A stretch of DNA of 6,234 nt from contig LQBI01000021.1 of NCBI GenBank assembly GCA_002030045.1, forward strand, positions 1 to 6,234. Reading direction: 5' to 3'. The DNA is from Candidatus Aegiribacteria sp. MLS_C. Its GTDB lineage: Bacteria > Fermentibacterota > Fermentibacteria > Fermentibacterales > JCC-6. A program made the translations under genes and the position numbers. The notes beneath the pieces are model-generated. The model ran no database searches and was not told the DNA's origin. It worked only from the letters and a program-made list of their open reading frames with translations. This document shows, in pieces, positions 1-6,234 of the stretch (its first letter is position 1; every line of letters starts with the position of its first letter).

Positions 1-1014
1 GGCAAGGTCACGGCGGGTCTTGTGAACTGCTGCCTGAGCCTGGCACTCGTGGGTTTCTGGTACGCCGCCGCAAGGCGGAGGTACGGCGAAGTCCCCTTCC
101 CGAGGTTCATCCTGGTGGCCGTAGGCGGCATGGCACTGGTATACGGACGGATGAACTTCGACGTCACCGCCGCAGCCGCGTCTGCCATGGCGGCATTCCA
201 CTTCTTCGAAAAGGACAGGGCGGTCCTGGCCGGAGCCCTCTTCGGGTTCTCCATACTGGTCAGGACCGACAGCTTGCTGCTTCTTCCGCTCTTCCTGAAC
301 CGACGCGAGTATCTCATGAAACTTGCGGCGGGAGCGGCGCCGTTCCTGCTGCTGCTTCTCTCCGCCAACTGGTACAGGTTCGGGAGCCCCTTCCTGGACG
401 GCCATTCCCAGGATCCCGCCATAGCCATCGAACCCTTCAGGGGGGGCATTCCCGGGCTTCTGCTCAGCCCGGGCAAGGGCCTCCTCTACTACGCTCCTCT
501 CTGCATCCTGGCGCTGTTCCACCAGGAGGACCGGAGGCTATGGGTTCCCTTCGTCCTCTCGCTGGTATTCCACGGGATGCTCCATGACTGGACCGGAGGT
601 ACCGGATGGGGACCCCGTTTCCTGTTCACATCCCTGCCCTTCCTCCTGATCCCGCTGTGCAGGAGGGGAGCTGCGGGTCGGCTGTTCCTGCCGGCGGCCC
701 TGGCCGGTCTCGCGGTGGCGCTGCCGGCACTATGGAGCAACCCCAGCCACATAGAACAGACCGCCGGGGCCGACCTCTTCGACGATCCGACCAGGCAGGC
801 GGTGATATGGGAATTCACCTCCTCGCCACTCTTCCTCTCCTTCGGCAGGCTCATCCGGGGAGCCCCGGACATCGCGGGCGTCTACGCGGCCGATCAGGCA
901 GGGATACCCCGCTGGACCGGGGCGGCCCTCCAGTTCCTGGCCGGACTCTCGCTGGCCGCCGCGGGGATATGGAGCCTGAGGCGGAGGGGATCGCCCGCCG
1001 GAGCCGGGTCGTGA
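1..1014 (+). CDS. Polytopic membrane glycosyltransferase, GT-C/GT39-like (C-terminal part, 5' truncated by window edge)
   Basis: The reading frame is open from the first base (GKVTAGL before the GTG at 22), so the gene most likely begins upstream of the window and that GTG is not its true start. The visible 337 codons hold about seven to nine hydrophobic segments with basic residues at their ends (RRR, NRRE, CRR, RRR), which indicates an integral inner-membrane protein. Two patterns recall GT39-like GT-C enzymes, which move sugars from polyprenyl-phosphate donors on the outer face of the membrane: GLLLSPGKGLLYYAP (nt 454-498) and HDWTGGTGWGPRF (nt 583-621), the latter followed by another hydrophobic segment. 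The acidic catalytic loop of GT-C enzymes lies near the N terminus and is outside the window, so activity cannot be judged. The stop overlaps the next gene's GTG start (GTGA). A Wzy-type polymerase is a less likely alternative. Donor and acceptor are unknown. Confidence 0.75.
   Translation, partial: GKVTAGLVNCCLSLALVGFWYAAARRRYGEVPFPRFILVAVGGMALVYGRMNFDVTAAAASAMAAFHFFEKDRAVLAGALFGFSILVRTDSLLLLPLFLNRREYLMKLAAGAAPFLLLLLSANWYRFGSPFLDGHSQDPAIAIEPFRGGIPGLLLSPGKGLLYYAPLCILALFHQEDRRLWVPFVLSLVFHGMLHDWTGGTGWGPRFLFTSLPFLLIPLCRRGAAGRLFLPAALAGLAVALPALWSNPSHIEQTAGADLFDDPTRQAVIWEFTSSPLFLSFGRLIRGAPDIAGVYAADQAGIPRWTGAALQFLAGLSLAAAGIWSLRRRGSPAGAGS
1000..1013 (+). promoter_or_regulatory. Ribosome binding site that decides the GTG start of the GT-B glycosyltransferase
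   Basis: GGAG at 1000-1003 lies seven bases before the GTG at 1011-1013. The frame is open far upstream (to 606) and also has an ATG at 969, but those starts would place a long arginine-rich, low-complexity extension before the standard N-terminal strand MKVLHLS. The Shine-Dalgarno spacing, the 4-base GTGA overlap with the upstream stop, and the family N terminus all agree on 1011. Confidence 0.6.
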
Positions 1015-2090
1015 AGGTACTGCACCTGTCGCCGCAGGACTACACGGGCACCATCGGCCTGTTCGTCAGGGGGCACAGGGCGCTGGGCCACGAGAGCCGG
1101 ATGGTGACCTTCTACCCGGCCCCCAACCGCTATCCCGAGGACATCTGCCTCGACCTGCCCTTCGTAGGCGCCCAGCGCTGGCTGCTGTGGCTCAAGAGGC
1201 TCGTCAGGGCCGGAAGCCTCAGGGTCCCCTATACCGGCACCAGGGAGAGGATATTCTGGAGACCGAGTCCCGTCGAGAAGCTGCTCCTGGCGTTCAGGGA
1301 CAGGGTGTGGAGGTCCAGGGTGGACTGGGCTGCCCGCGAGTACGGTCTGTGGGAATTCGACATCTACCACCTGGAGGGAGGGATGAGCTTCTACCGGGAC
1401 GGCAGGGACGTCAGGATGCTCAAGGAGGCCGGCAGGAAGATAGTCTCGTACTACCACGGGCTCGGCCTGAGGATGAGGGGGGCCATCACCCCCGTCTGGG
1501 AAGCCACCGACCTCAACCTGACCTGCGAGTTCGACCTCTACATGAGATATCCCGAGGTGGACTACCTCTTCCTTCCCTTCGACCCCTCGATGATGCCGCC
1601 TGCGAACCCTCCCGGAGGGGAGAGGATAAGGATCTGCCACGCGCCGAGGATAAGGTCCGTCAAGGGGACGGAACTCATCCTGGCAGCCGTGGAGGACCTC
1701 TCAAGGGACCTTCCGGTGGAGATGGTGCTGATAGAGAAGATGCCCAACGCGGAGGCCCTTAGGCTGAAAGCCACATGCCACATAGCCGTGGACCAGGTAG
1801 CCGACGGCGACATGGGCTACGGGGTCAACTCCCTGGAGAGCCTCTCCATGGGAATAGCCACAGTTACGAACCTCTCCGAAGCCTACAGGGAGTTCATTCC
1901 CGACCACCCCTTCTTCCTGACCACGCCGGACACCCTCAGGCGGGACCTGAGGGAACTGGTTCTCGACACCGACCTGAGGAGGGCCCACGCGGAGGCCGGA
2001 CCGGCCTGGATCCGCAGGCGCCACGACTGGCTTTCCGTCGCCCGTCAGCTCCACTCCATCTACAGGAGGATGGGATGGGAGACGGAATGA
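1011..2090 (+). CDS. GT-B fold glycosyltransferase, GT4-like
   Basis: A 359-residue protein predicted to transfer a sugar from a nucleotide-sugar donor to a growing glycan at the cytoplasmic face of the membrane. The N-terminal half starts with a Rossmann-type strand (MKVLHLS), continues DYTGTIGLFVRGHRALGHES (typical of family members that scan 'host' and 'name' of a partner) and contains IVSYYHGLGLR near residues 144-154. The C-terminal donor-binding half shows HAPRIRSVKGTELILAA (about 210-226), where Arg213/215 and Lys218 match the basic residues that hold the donor diphosphate. It then shows DQVADGDMGYGVNSLESLSMG (261-281), the GT4 signature. Glu276 fits the second Glu of the EX7E motif, while the first position is Met268, so the motif is only half conserved. 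There are no membrane segments. GTG is chosen as start on spacing and family N terminus. The 3' end overlaps the flippase start by ATGA, pointing to coupled translation. Sugar specificity cannot be told. Confidence 0.85.
   Translation: MKVLHLSPQDYTGTIGLFVRGHRALGHESRMVTFYPAPNRYPEDICLDLPFVGAQRWLLWLKRLVRAGSLRVPYTGTRERIFWRPSPVEKLLLAFRDRVWRSRVDWAAREYGLWEFDIYHLEGGMSFYRDGRDVRMLKEAGRKIVSYYHGLGLRMRGAITPVWEATDLNLTCEFDLYMRYPEVDYLFLPFDPSMMPPANPPGGERIRICHAPRIRSVKGTELILAAVEDLSRDLPVEMVLIEKMPNAEALRLKATCHIAVDQVADGDMGYGVNSLESLSMGIATVTNLSEAYREFIPDHPFFLTTPDTLRRDLRELVLDTDLRRAHAEAGPAWIRRRHDWLSVARQLHSIYRRMGWETE
2064..2089 (+). promoter_or_regulatory. Two candidate ribosome binding sites and starts for the flippase
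   Basis: Two in-frame ATGs each have a good Shine-Dalgarno sequence five bases upstream. AGGAGG (2064-2069) serves the ATG at 2075, and GGGAG (2077-2081) serves the ATG at 2087. The second gives the 4-base ATGA overlap seen at other junctions in this run and is preferred. The first has the stronger Shine-Dalgarno match and would add four residues (MGDG). The choice does not affect the function assigned. Confidence 0.5.
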
Positions 2091-3505
2091 CGGCGCACGG
2101 CCACAGCAGGGACCTTTCGCGGGAGACCCTGATGTACTCCCTTGCGATGGTGTTCAGCGGGCTGGTCCAGGTGGCCTTCCTTCCCTTCATGTCCGTCTTC
2201 CTCTCCGCCGAGGAAGCCGGAGAGCTGGGAACCCTCCGGATCATTGCGGAGGCCATCGCCGGCATTGTCGTCCTCGGCCTCCCCACAGCCCTGATAAGGG
2301 CCTGGCAGCACAGCACGGCCCACAGGGCCATACTGGTCAGGGCCCTGACCTTCCCCCTGGTCCCCACCCTTGCGATGGTCCTGCTGGTGTTCCTCCTCAG
2401 GGGGTTCCTGGTGTCGTCCCTCAGCCTGGAGCACTCCGGCTACCTTGTCCACGCGGTGCTGCTGGGCGCCGGAATAGCGTACTCACAGATAGCGCTCTCC
2501 CTCCCCCGGGCCGAAGGGCTGGCGGGGAGCTATCTGGCGATGCAGCTGGCCAGGGGCCTTGCCGCCCTCGGAGCCCTTGCGCTGCTCCTCTACATGACCG
2601 ACATAGCACCGGTGCCCTCCTTCATGACCGCCAGGTGGGGACCCTCGATCCTCCTGGCGGTCTTCGCCGCGCTGATGATGTGGCGCAGGACATCCGGCAC
2701 ATCCGGCGACGCGGGTGAAGCCGCCCTTACCAGGGAGATACTCGGCTTCAGCATTCCCCTCGTCCCGGCCACCCTCTCCATGATAGTCCTCTCGTCGGCG
2801 GACATGTTCATGCTCCGGAGCATCCATCCGGACCTGGCCCAGAGCGGTTACTACGAGTGGGCCAGCAGGGCGGGGCTCACGATGATGCCCATGGTCATGG
2901 GCTTCAACATGGCCTGGAAGAGGTTCATCTTCAGGAAGAAGGACACGGGGGGCACCCTGGGGGAGCTGGGCAGGGCCGGTCTGCTCTTCATGGTGATGGT
3001 CAACTGGTCATCCCTGGTCCTCGCCATGTCGGCAGCCTGGCTGGTTCCCCTGGTGGGAGGGCCCGACTACCTCCCCGCAGCCGGCGTGCTTCCTACCCTG
3101 GCGGGTGCCGGCGCACTGTACGGGCTCTTCCTCATCTCCCAGACCGGATGCCTGCTAACGGGACAGACAAGGTTCATCGCCTGGATGACGCTGTTCGGGG
3201 CCCTTCTCAACATAGGTTTCAACTTCCGGCTCATACCCGTCGCAGGGGCCCTGGGGGCCGCCTTCGCAACGCTGGCCACCAACCTGTTCATGTCGCTGAG
3301 CCTGTTCTGGCTGGGCAGGAATGTCTTCCCCATCAGCTTCCCGGTGGTCCTGCTCACGGCGATTGCACCGGTGGCCTACGGTCCCCTGGGGAACCTTCCG
3401 CCCATGTGGAGGACCGTCGCCGTAATTGCCGGGACACTGGTGACGGTGACCGTCATCGGCCATCTCAGGAAAGCCGGAACCAGGCTCAGGGAGGTCGGGG
3501 CATGA
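2087..3505 (+). CDS. Wzx-like oligosaccharide flippase (MOP/Polysacc_synt superfamily)
   Basis: A 472-residue polytopic membrane protein with about 12 to 14 hydrophobic segments along its whole length, the usual size for Wzx/RfbX-type flippases. These move undecaprenyl-diphosphate-linked oligosaccharides from the cytoplasmic to the outer face of the inner membrane. The N-terminal pattern RETLMYSLAMVFSGLVQ, then FLPFMSVFLSAEEAGELGTL (about 12-50), with a small-residue helix and an LPTALIRAW stretch (65-73), is typical of the family. The second half opens with REILGFSIPLVPATL (216-230) and SSADMFMLRSI (236-246), the internal repeat expected in the MOP superfamily. A charged loop at 278-294 (KRFIFRKKDTGG) probably faces the cytoplasm. 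The frame is open upstream to 1775, but that region is out-of-frame coding sequence of the glycosyltransferase. It overlaps both neighbours by four bases. A lipid II flippase (MurJ) is a possible alternative because murB is close by, but the sequence reads as Wzx-like. Confidence 0.88.
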   Translation: MTAHGHSRDLSRETLMYSLAMVFSGLVQVAFLPFMSVFLSAEEAGELGTLRIIAEAIAGIVVLGLPTALIRAWQHSTAHRAILVRALTFPLVPTLAMVLLVFLLRGFLVSSLSLEHSGYLVHAVLLGAGIAYSQIALSLPRAEGLAGSYLAMQLARGLAALGALALLLYMTDIAPVPSFMTARWGPSILLAVFAALMMWRRTSGTSGDAGEAALTREILGFSIPLVPATLSMIVLSSADMFMLRSIHPDLAQSGYYEWASRAGLTMMPMVMGFNMAWKRFIFRKKDTGGTLGELGRAGLLFMVMVNWSSLVLAMSAAWLVPLVGGPDYLPAAGVLPTLAGAGALYGLFLISQTGCLLTGQTRFIAWMTLFGALLNIGFNFRLIPVAGALGAAFATLATNLFMSLSLFWLGRNVFPISFPVVLLTAIAPVAYGPLGNLPPMWRTVAVIAGTLVTVTVIGHLRKAGTRLREVGA

Positions 3506-4443
3506 CGGACCCGGTTATCTCCGTTCAGATACCCGTGAGGAACGGCGGCGAGGCCTTCAGGACATGCCTGAAGAGCCTGTCCGTCCAGGATACGGGCGGT
3601 TCCCCCTGGGAGCTGCTCATAGTCGATGACGGCAGCGCGACCCCTGTCGAGGAGGATTTCGGCGGGGACCTCCCGGATTTGGCGCAGGTCAGGGTAATCC
3701 GGCTCGAGGGCCCCGGCAACAGACCGGCGGCCCGCAACGCCGCCTGGAAGGCTGCCCGTGCCCCCCTGTCACTTCTCTCCGACGGCGACATCCTCTTTCC
3801 GGAGGGCGTTCTCCTGCGGCACCTGGAAGCCCACTCGGTGAGCGGCCGGGACGCGGTCATGGGATCCAGGGTCAACGCCTGGAGGGAGGATGCGACCCCC
3901 TGGCAGCGGTGGTTCGATTCGAGGGCCATGGGAGGAATGCCTCCGGGCAACTTTCCGGGAAGGTACTTCATCACCGGGAACCTGAGCATCCGCACGGAAT
4001 CGCTGCGGACCGCCGGGGGTTTCGACCCGGCCATGGACCGCTACGGCGGCGAGGACACCGAACTGGGGCTGAGGCTGGAGAAGATGGGCTGCGCCATGCA
4101 CTGGGAACCCTCCTTGGAGGTTCTGCATCTCGACACGGTGACGGTGCGCCAGCATTCGAGGAAGATGCTGGAGTACGGCAGTTCCGGCCTCCGCTACACC
4201 ATAGACAAGCACGGAGGGGCAGACGGACTGCTGGGCAGCCGATGGGTCAGGCCTCTCACCGCCGGACCCGTTTCCCCCTCCACCCTTGCCATGCGGGTCG
4301 TGTGCCTGATCGCCCTCACACCTCCCGTCTACAGGATCGTCCTGAGGTGGATGGAGAGGGTGGGCAGACCTTCCTTCCTCTTCACCTATCTATCGGTAGG
4401 AGCATGCCTCATGGGCCTGAAGGGTATGGAAGTCGATGTCTGA
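3502..4443 (+). CDS. GT2-family glycosyltransferase (GT-A fold) with hydrophobic C-terminal tail
   Basis: A 313-residue enzyme predicted to add a sugar from a nucleotide-sugar donor during oligosaccharide assembly. The GT-A landmarks appear in order: ISVQIPVRNGGEAFRTCLKSL (residues 6-26), the nucleotide-binding LLIVDDGS (38-45), AARNAAW (76-82), a DxD metal site as Asp94-Gly-Asp96 in LLSDGD, and FITGNLSIR (156-164). The acceptor-side GGEDTELGLRLEKMG (182-196) resembles the C-terminal galactosyltransferase-type domain, where the ED pair is thought to supply the catalytic base. All these key residues are present. Hydrophobic stretches near 259-280 and 290-305 suggest membrane association. GGAGG at 3490-3494, seven bases before the ATG, supports the start at 3502. 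The start overlaps the flippase stop by four bases, and the 3' end overlaps murB by eight. The much longer open frame upstream (from 2857) is a shadow of the flippase gene. Sugar specificity is unknown. Confidence 0.88.
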   Translation: MTDPVISVQIPVRNGGEAFRTCLKSLSVQDTGGSPWELLIVDDGSATPVEEDFGGDLPDLAQVRVIRLEGPGNRPAARNAAWKAARAPLSLLSDGDILFPEGVLLRHLEAHSVSGRDAVMGSRVNAWREDATPWQRWFDSRAMGGMPPGNFPGRYFITGNLSIRTESLRTAGGFDPAMDRYGGEDTELGLRLEKMGCAMHWEPSLEVLHLDTVTVRQHSRKMLEYGSSGLRYTIDKHGGADGLLGSRWVRPLTAGPVSPSTLAMRVVCLIALTPPVYRIVLRWMERVGRPSFLFTYLSVGACLMGLKGMEVDV

Positions 4444-5365
4444 AGGACGGCTGGCGGAACTTCTGCGGCGGGAACTGCATGGTCCGGTGGGAACGGTGGA
4501 CCTGGGGCGTCTCACCACCTGGAGGACCGGCGGTCCGGCACTGGCGGCTGCGGTCTCCTCCGTTGCAGAACTCTCCTTCGTCCTGAGAGCATGTGCGGAC
4601 ATGGAGGTCCCCTGGTTCGTGCTCGGGCTGGGCTCCAACATCCTTGCGTCGGACTCCGGCTGCCGCCGGCTGGTCATCAGGCTTTCGGGGGCGATGCGGT
4701 CCCATTCATGGTCGGACCGGGACGGCGTCCCGGTACTTCGATGCGGGGCAGGCGCCCATCTCCCTTCCCTCTCCGGCGCCGCATGCACCAGGGGAGCCGC
4801 CGGACTGGAGTTCGCCGTCGGCATACCGGGCACTGTGGGCGGCGCGGTCTTCATGAACGCCGGGGCTTACGGAGGCTCGATGTCCATGCTGGTCTCGGCG
4901 GTGACGGTCCTGGACAGCGATGGGCGGCAGCGTATTATTCCCGTTGAGGAATGCGGTTTCGATTACAGACGAAGCAGGTTCCAGGAGGAGAGGACGGTCA
5001 TCGCGGAGACCGAGCTGAGGCTCGAGCCGGGGGATCCCTCCGAACTCAGGTCGGAGGCGAGACGGGTCCTGGAGCTTCGAAGGAGCAGGTTCCCGCTGGA
5101 TCTTCCGAACGCCGGCAGCGTGTTCAGGAAGCCCTTCGGGGAAGCAGCCCCGGGCAGACTGATAGAGGATGCAGGTCTCAAGGGCAGGAGGGAGGGGGGC
5201 GCCATGGTCTCACCGTTGCATGCGAATTTCATAGTCAATACCGGGAACGCCACCTCCGCGGACATACGCAGGCTCATCGACCTGGTCAGGGACGCTGTCT
5301 ACCGTAACAGCGGGGTCATTCTGGAGGAGGAGATAAGGTATCTCGGATGGAGCTGCGATGAATGA
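4436..5365 (+). CDS. murB: UDP-N-acetylenolpyruvoylglucosamine reductase (UDP-N-acetylmuramate dehydrogenase)
   Basis: MurB is a cytoplasmic FAD enzyme that uses NADPH to reduce UDP-GlcNAc-enolpyruvate to UDP-MurNAc, the second committed step of peptidoglycan precursor synthesis. At 309 residues it has normal length for the shorter type II enzymes. FAD-binding features are TTWRTGGPA (27-35), VLGLGSNILASDSG (62-75), GAGAHLPSLSG (104-114) and EFAVGIPGTVGGAVFMNAGAYG (125-146). The YRRSRF segment (177-182) carries the expected substrate-binding and catalytic Arg178. The C-terminal MurB domain has NAGSVFRKP (225-233), with Ser228 as the expected proton donor, then GRLIEDAGLKG (240-250) and HANFIVN (262-268). 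VILEEE (294-299) near the end holds the conserved catalytic Glu, so no key residue is missing. Its start overlaps the glycosyltransferase stop by eight bases and its stop overlaps the next start by eight. A GAAGGG stretch (4419-4424) is a weak ribosome site. Lying within a glycan locus rather than next to murC or ddl is unusual. Confidence 0.95.
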   Translation: MSEGRLAELLRRELHGPVGTVDLGRLTTWRTGGPALAAAVSSVAELSFVLRACADMEVPWFVLGLGSNILASDSGCRRLVIRLSGAMRSHSWSDRDGVPVLRCGAGAHLPSLSGAACTRGAAGLEFAVGIPGTVGGAVFMNAGAYGGSMSMLVSAVTVLDSDGRQRIIPVEECGFDYRRSRFQEERTVIAETELRLEPGDPSELRSEARRVLELRRSRFPLDLPNAGSVFRKPFGEAAPGRLIEDAGLKGRREGGAMVSPLHANFIVNTGNATSADIRRLIDLVRDAVYRNSGVILEEEIRYLGWSCDE

Positions 5366-6234
5366 CGGCAGGGCTCCTGAAGGCCGCGAACCACGCGGTC
5401 CGCTGCTGGTGACCGGAGCGGGGGGATTCGTGGGTCCCTATCTGATGCGCGAGCTGGGCATGGGGCCCGGTGACTATGCCGCGGACCTGAACGATTCCTT
5501 CGAGGCCCCGCCCGGAGTGAGGAAGCTGGCCTGGGAGCTGCCCTCCCCGCCGCCGGATGGACTGGGCCCGGTGGAGGCCGTCGTCCATCTTGCCGCCGTC
5601 AGCTCCGTGGCCCTTTCCCTGGACGGGATGAGGAGGGCCTACGAGGTCAACCTCATGGGGACCCTCTCCCTCCTGGAATGGACGGCCGAGCACTCGCCGG
5701 GGGCCAGGTTCCTCCTGGTCAGTTCGTCCGAGGTCTACAGGCCCTCGGAAGGTCTCCTTGAGGAGAGTTCCCCGCTGGGGCCGGTGAATCCCTACGGTGT
5801 GACAAAGGCGGCCTGCGAGCTGGCGGCATTCCAGATGGCGGGCAGCCTCGACATCGACCTCGTGGTCGCCAGGCCCTTCCCCCATTTCGGCCCCGGCCAG
5901 GAGCCGGTCTTCGCCCTGCCCGCCTTCTGCAGGAGGATAATCGAAGCCTCCAGGACCGGCGCTGGGAGCATGAGGGTCGGAAACCTGAGCCCGGTGAGGG
6001 ACTATCTCTTTGTGACCGACGTGGCGGTGGCCTACCGCCGCATGCTGGCGGACGGGCTCCCGGGAGGCATATACAACGTGTGCACCGGAAAAGGCGTCAG
6101 CATGGAGGAGATGGTCCGCTCCCTGATGGATATCGCCGGGGTACATCTCGAGCTGGAGGTGGACCCGAGTCTGTTCAGGCCTGTGGACGTGGTCTTCCAG
6201 GTGGGCGATCCCTCCGGGATCGAGGCTCTGGGAT
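5358..6234 (+). CDS. NAD(P)-dependent sugar epimerase/dehydratase, Rmd (GDP-4-keto-6-deoxymannose reductase)-like, 3' truncated by window edge
   Basis: The frame stays open from this ATG to the window end (292 codons visible), so the gene continues beyond it; little appears to be missing for a family of about 300-330 residues. It is an extended short-chain dehydrogenase acting on nucleotide sugars in the cytoplasm. The Rossmann loop is TGAGGFVG (19-26). HLAAVSSV (77-84), the SSSEVY serine region (122-127) and PYGVTK (145-150, catalytic Tyr146 and Lys150) complete the active site. RPFPHFGPGQ (172-181), VGNLSPVRDYLFVTDV (207-222), YNVCTGKGVSMEE (239-251) and DPSLFRPVD (269-277) followed by VGDPSGIE resemble Rmd and the related GDP-mannose 4,6-dehydratase (Gmd). 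This suggests GDP-D-rhamnose or a similar deoxysugar as product, an inference since no Gmd gene is in view. GGAG (5349-5352), five bases upstream, supports the start. An 8-base overlap links it to murB. Position 175 is Pro where Asn is usual. Confidence 0.85.
   Translation, partial: MNDGRAPEGREPRGPLLVTGAGGFVGPYLMRELGMGPGDYAADLNDSFEAPPGVRKLAWELPSPPPDGLGPVEAVVHLAAVSSVALSLDGMRRAYEVNLMGTLSLLEWTAEHSPGARFLLVSSSEVYRPSEGLLEESSPLGPVNPYGVTKAACELAAFQMAGSLDIDLVVARPFPHFGPGQEPVFALPAFCRRIIEASRTGAGSMRVGNLSPVRDYLFVTDVAVAYRRMLADGLPGGIYNVCTGKGVSMEEMVRSLMDIAGVHLELEVDPSLFRPVDVVFQVGDPSGIEALG

Noticed and set aside
451-473. Perfect inverted repeat CCCGGGC / GCCCGGG with a 9-base loop, a possible terminator
   Set aside because: It lies inside the membrane protein coding region, encodes part of the PGLLLSPG motif and has no T-run after it; a chance hairpin in GC-rich coding DNA is the simpler reading.
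606-1010. An N-terminal extension of the GT-B glycosyltransferase
   Set aside because: The frame is open, but this stretch is covered by the membrane protein gene and its translation is Arg/Gly/Pro-rich; the family N terminus begins at the GTG at 1011.
894-1640. A 248-codon open frame on the minus strand under the GT-B gene
   Set aside because: It lies fully opposite well-supported coding sequence, its translation is low-complexity and Pro/Gly/Val-rich with no recognisable motif, and such antisense frames are expected in high-GC DNA.
1775-2086. A long N-terminal extension of the flippase
   Set aside because: The extra residues are an out-of-frame reading of the C-terminal part of the GT-B gene and would put a soluble basic segment before the first membrane helix, unlike the family.
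2857-3501. A possible 215-residue domain fused before the GT2 glycosyltransferase
   Set aside because: It is a His/Gly/Arg-rich out-of-frame reading of the flippase gene; the GT2 domain starts normally at 3502 with a good ribosome site.
5323-5338. Purine-rich GGAGGAGGAGATAAGG stretch resembling a strong ribosome binding site
   Set aside because: It encodes the catalytic EEE region of MurB and is 19 or more bases before the next start, too far to act as its Shine-Dalgarno; GGAG at 5349-5352 fits better.
5362-5364. Alternative ATG at 5362 for the last gene, giving a 4-base overlap with the murB stop
   Set aside because: It is in a different frame from the SDR motifs; only the ATG at 5358 is in frame with TGAGGFVG.
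5316-6146. A 276-codon open frame on the minus strand opposite the Rmd-like gene
   Set aside because: The + strand frame carries the Rossmann, YxxxK and other SDR motifs, while the minus-strand product is rich in His, Gly and Arg with no domain; it is an antisense shadow.

Overview
The window is a gene-dense, single-strand piece of a bacterial surface-glycan locus. It holds six genes, all on the + strand, with no intergenic DNA: each start codon overlaps the stop codon of the gene before it. The first gene runs off the left edge and the sixth off the right edge. MurB, an enzyme of peptidoglycan precursor synthesis, shows that the host is a bacterium. The DNA is G+C rich (about two-thirds by eye). 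AGG is the commonest arginine codon and ATA is used freely for isoleucine, a bias that suggests something other than a typical high-GC proteobacterium or actinobacterium. I cannot name the phylum from the sequence alone.

Layout: (1) 1-1014, C-terminal part of a polytopic membrane protein resembling GT-C (GT39-like) glycosyltransferases that use lipid-phosphate sugar donors; (2) 1011-2090, a soluble GT-B (GT4-like) glycosyltransferase; (3) 2087-3505, a Wzx-type oligosaccharide flippase; (4) 3502-4443, a GT2-family GT-A glycosyltransferase with a hydrophobic tail; (5) 4436-5365, murB, UDP-N-acetylenolpyruvoylglucosamine reductase; (6) 5358 to the window end, an extended short-chain dehydrogenase resembling GDP-4-keto-6-deoxymannose reductase (Rmd).

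Taken together, genes 1-4 and 6 fit a pathway that makes a nucleotide-deoxysugar, builds a lipid-linked oligosaccharide at the inner face of the membrane, flips it, and possibly modifies it outside. The product could be an O-antigen, an exopolysaccharide or a protein-linked glycan. No polymerase, ligase or initiating phosphoglycosyltransferase is visible, so the end product is open. The odd member is murB, which is tied into the run by 8-base overlaps on both sides. No promoter, terminator, RNA gene, mobile element, repeat array or CRISPR was found. I see no convincing new system; the placement of murB is the most useful lead.
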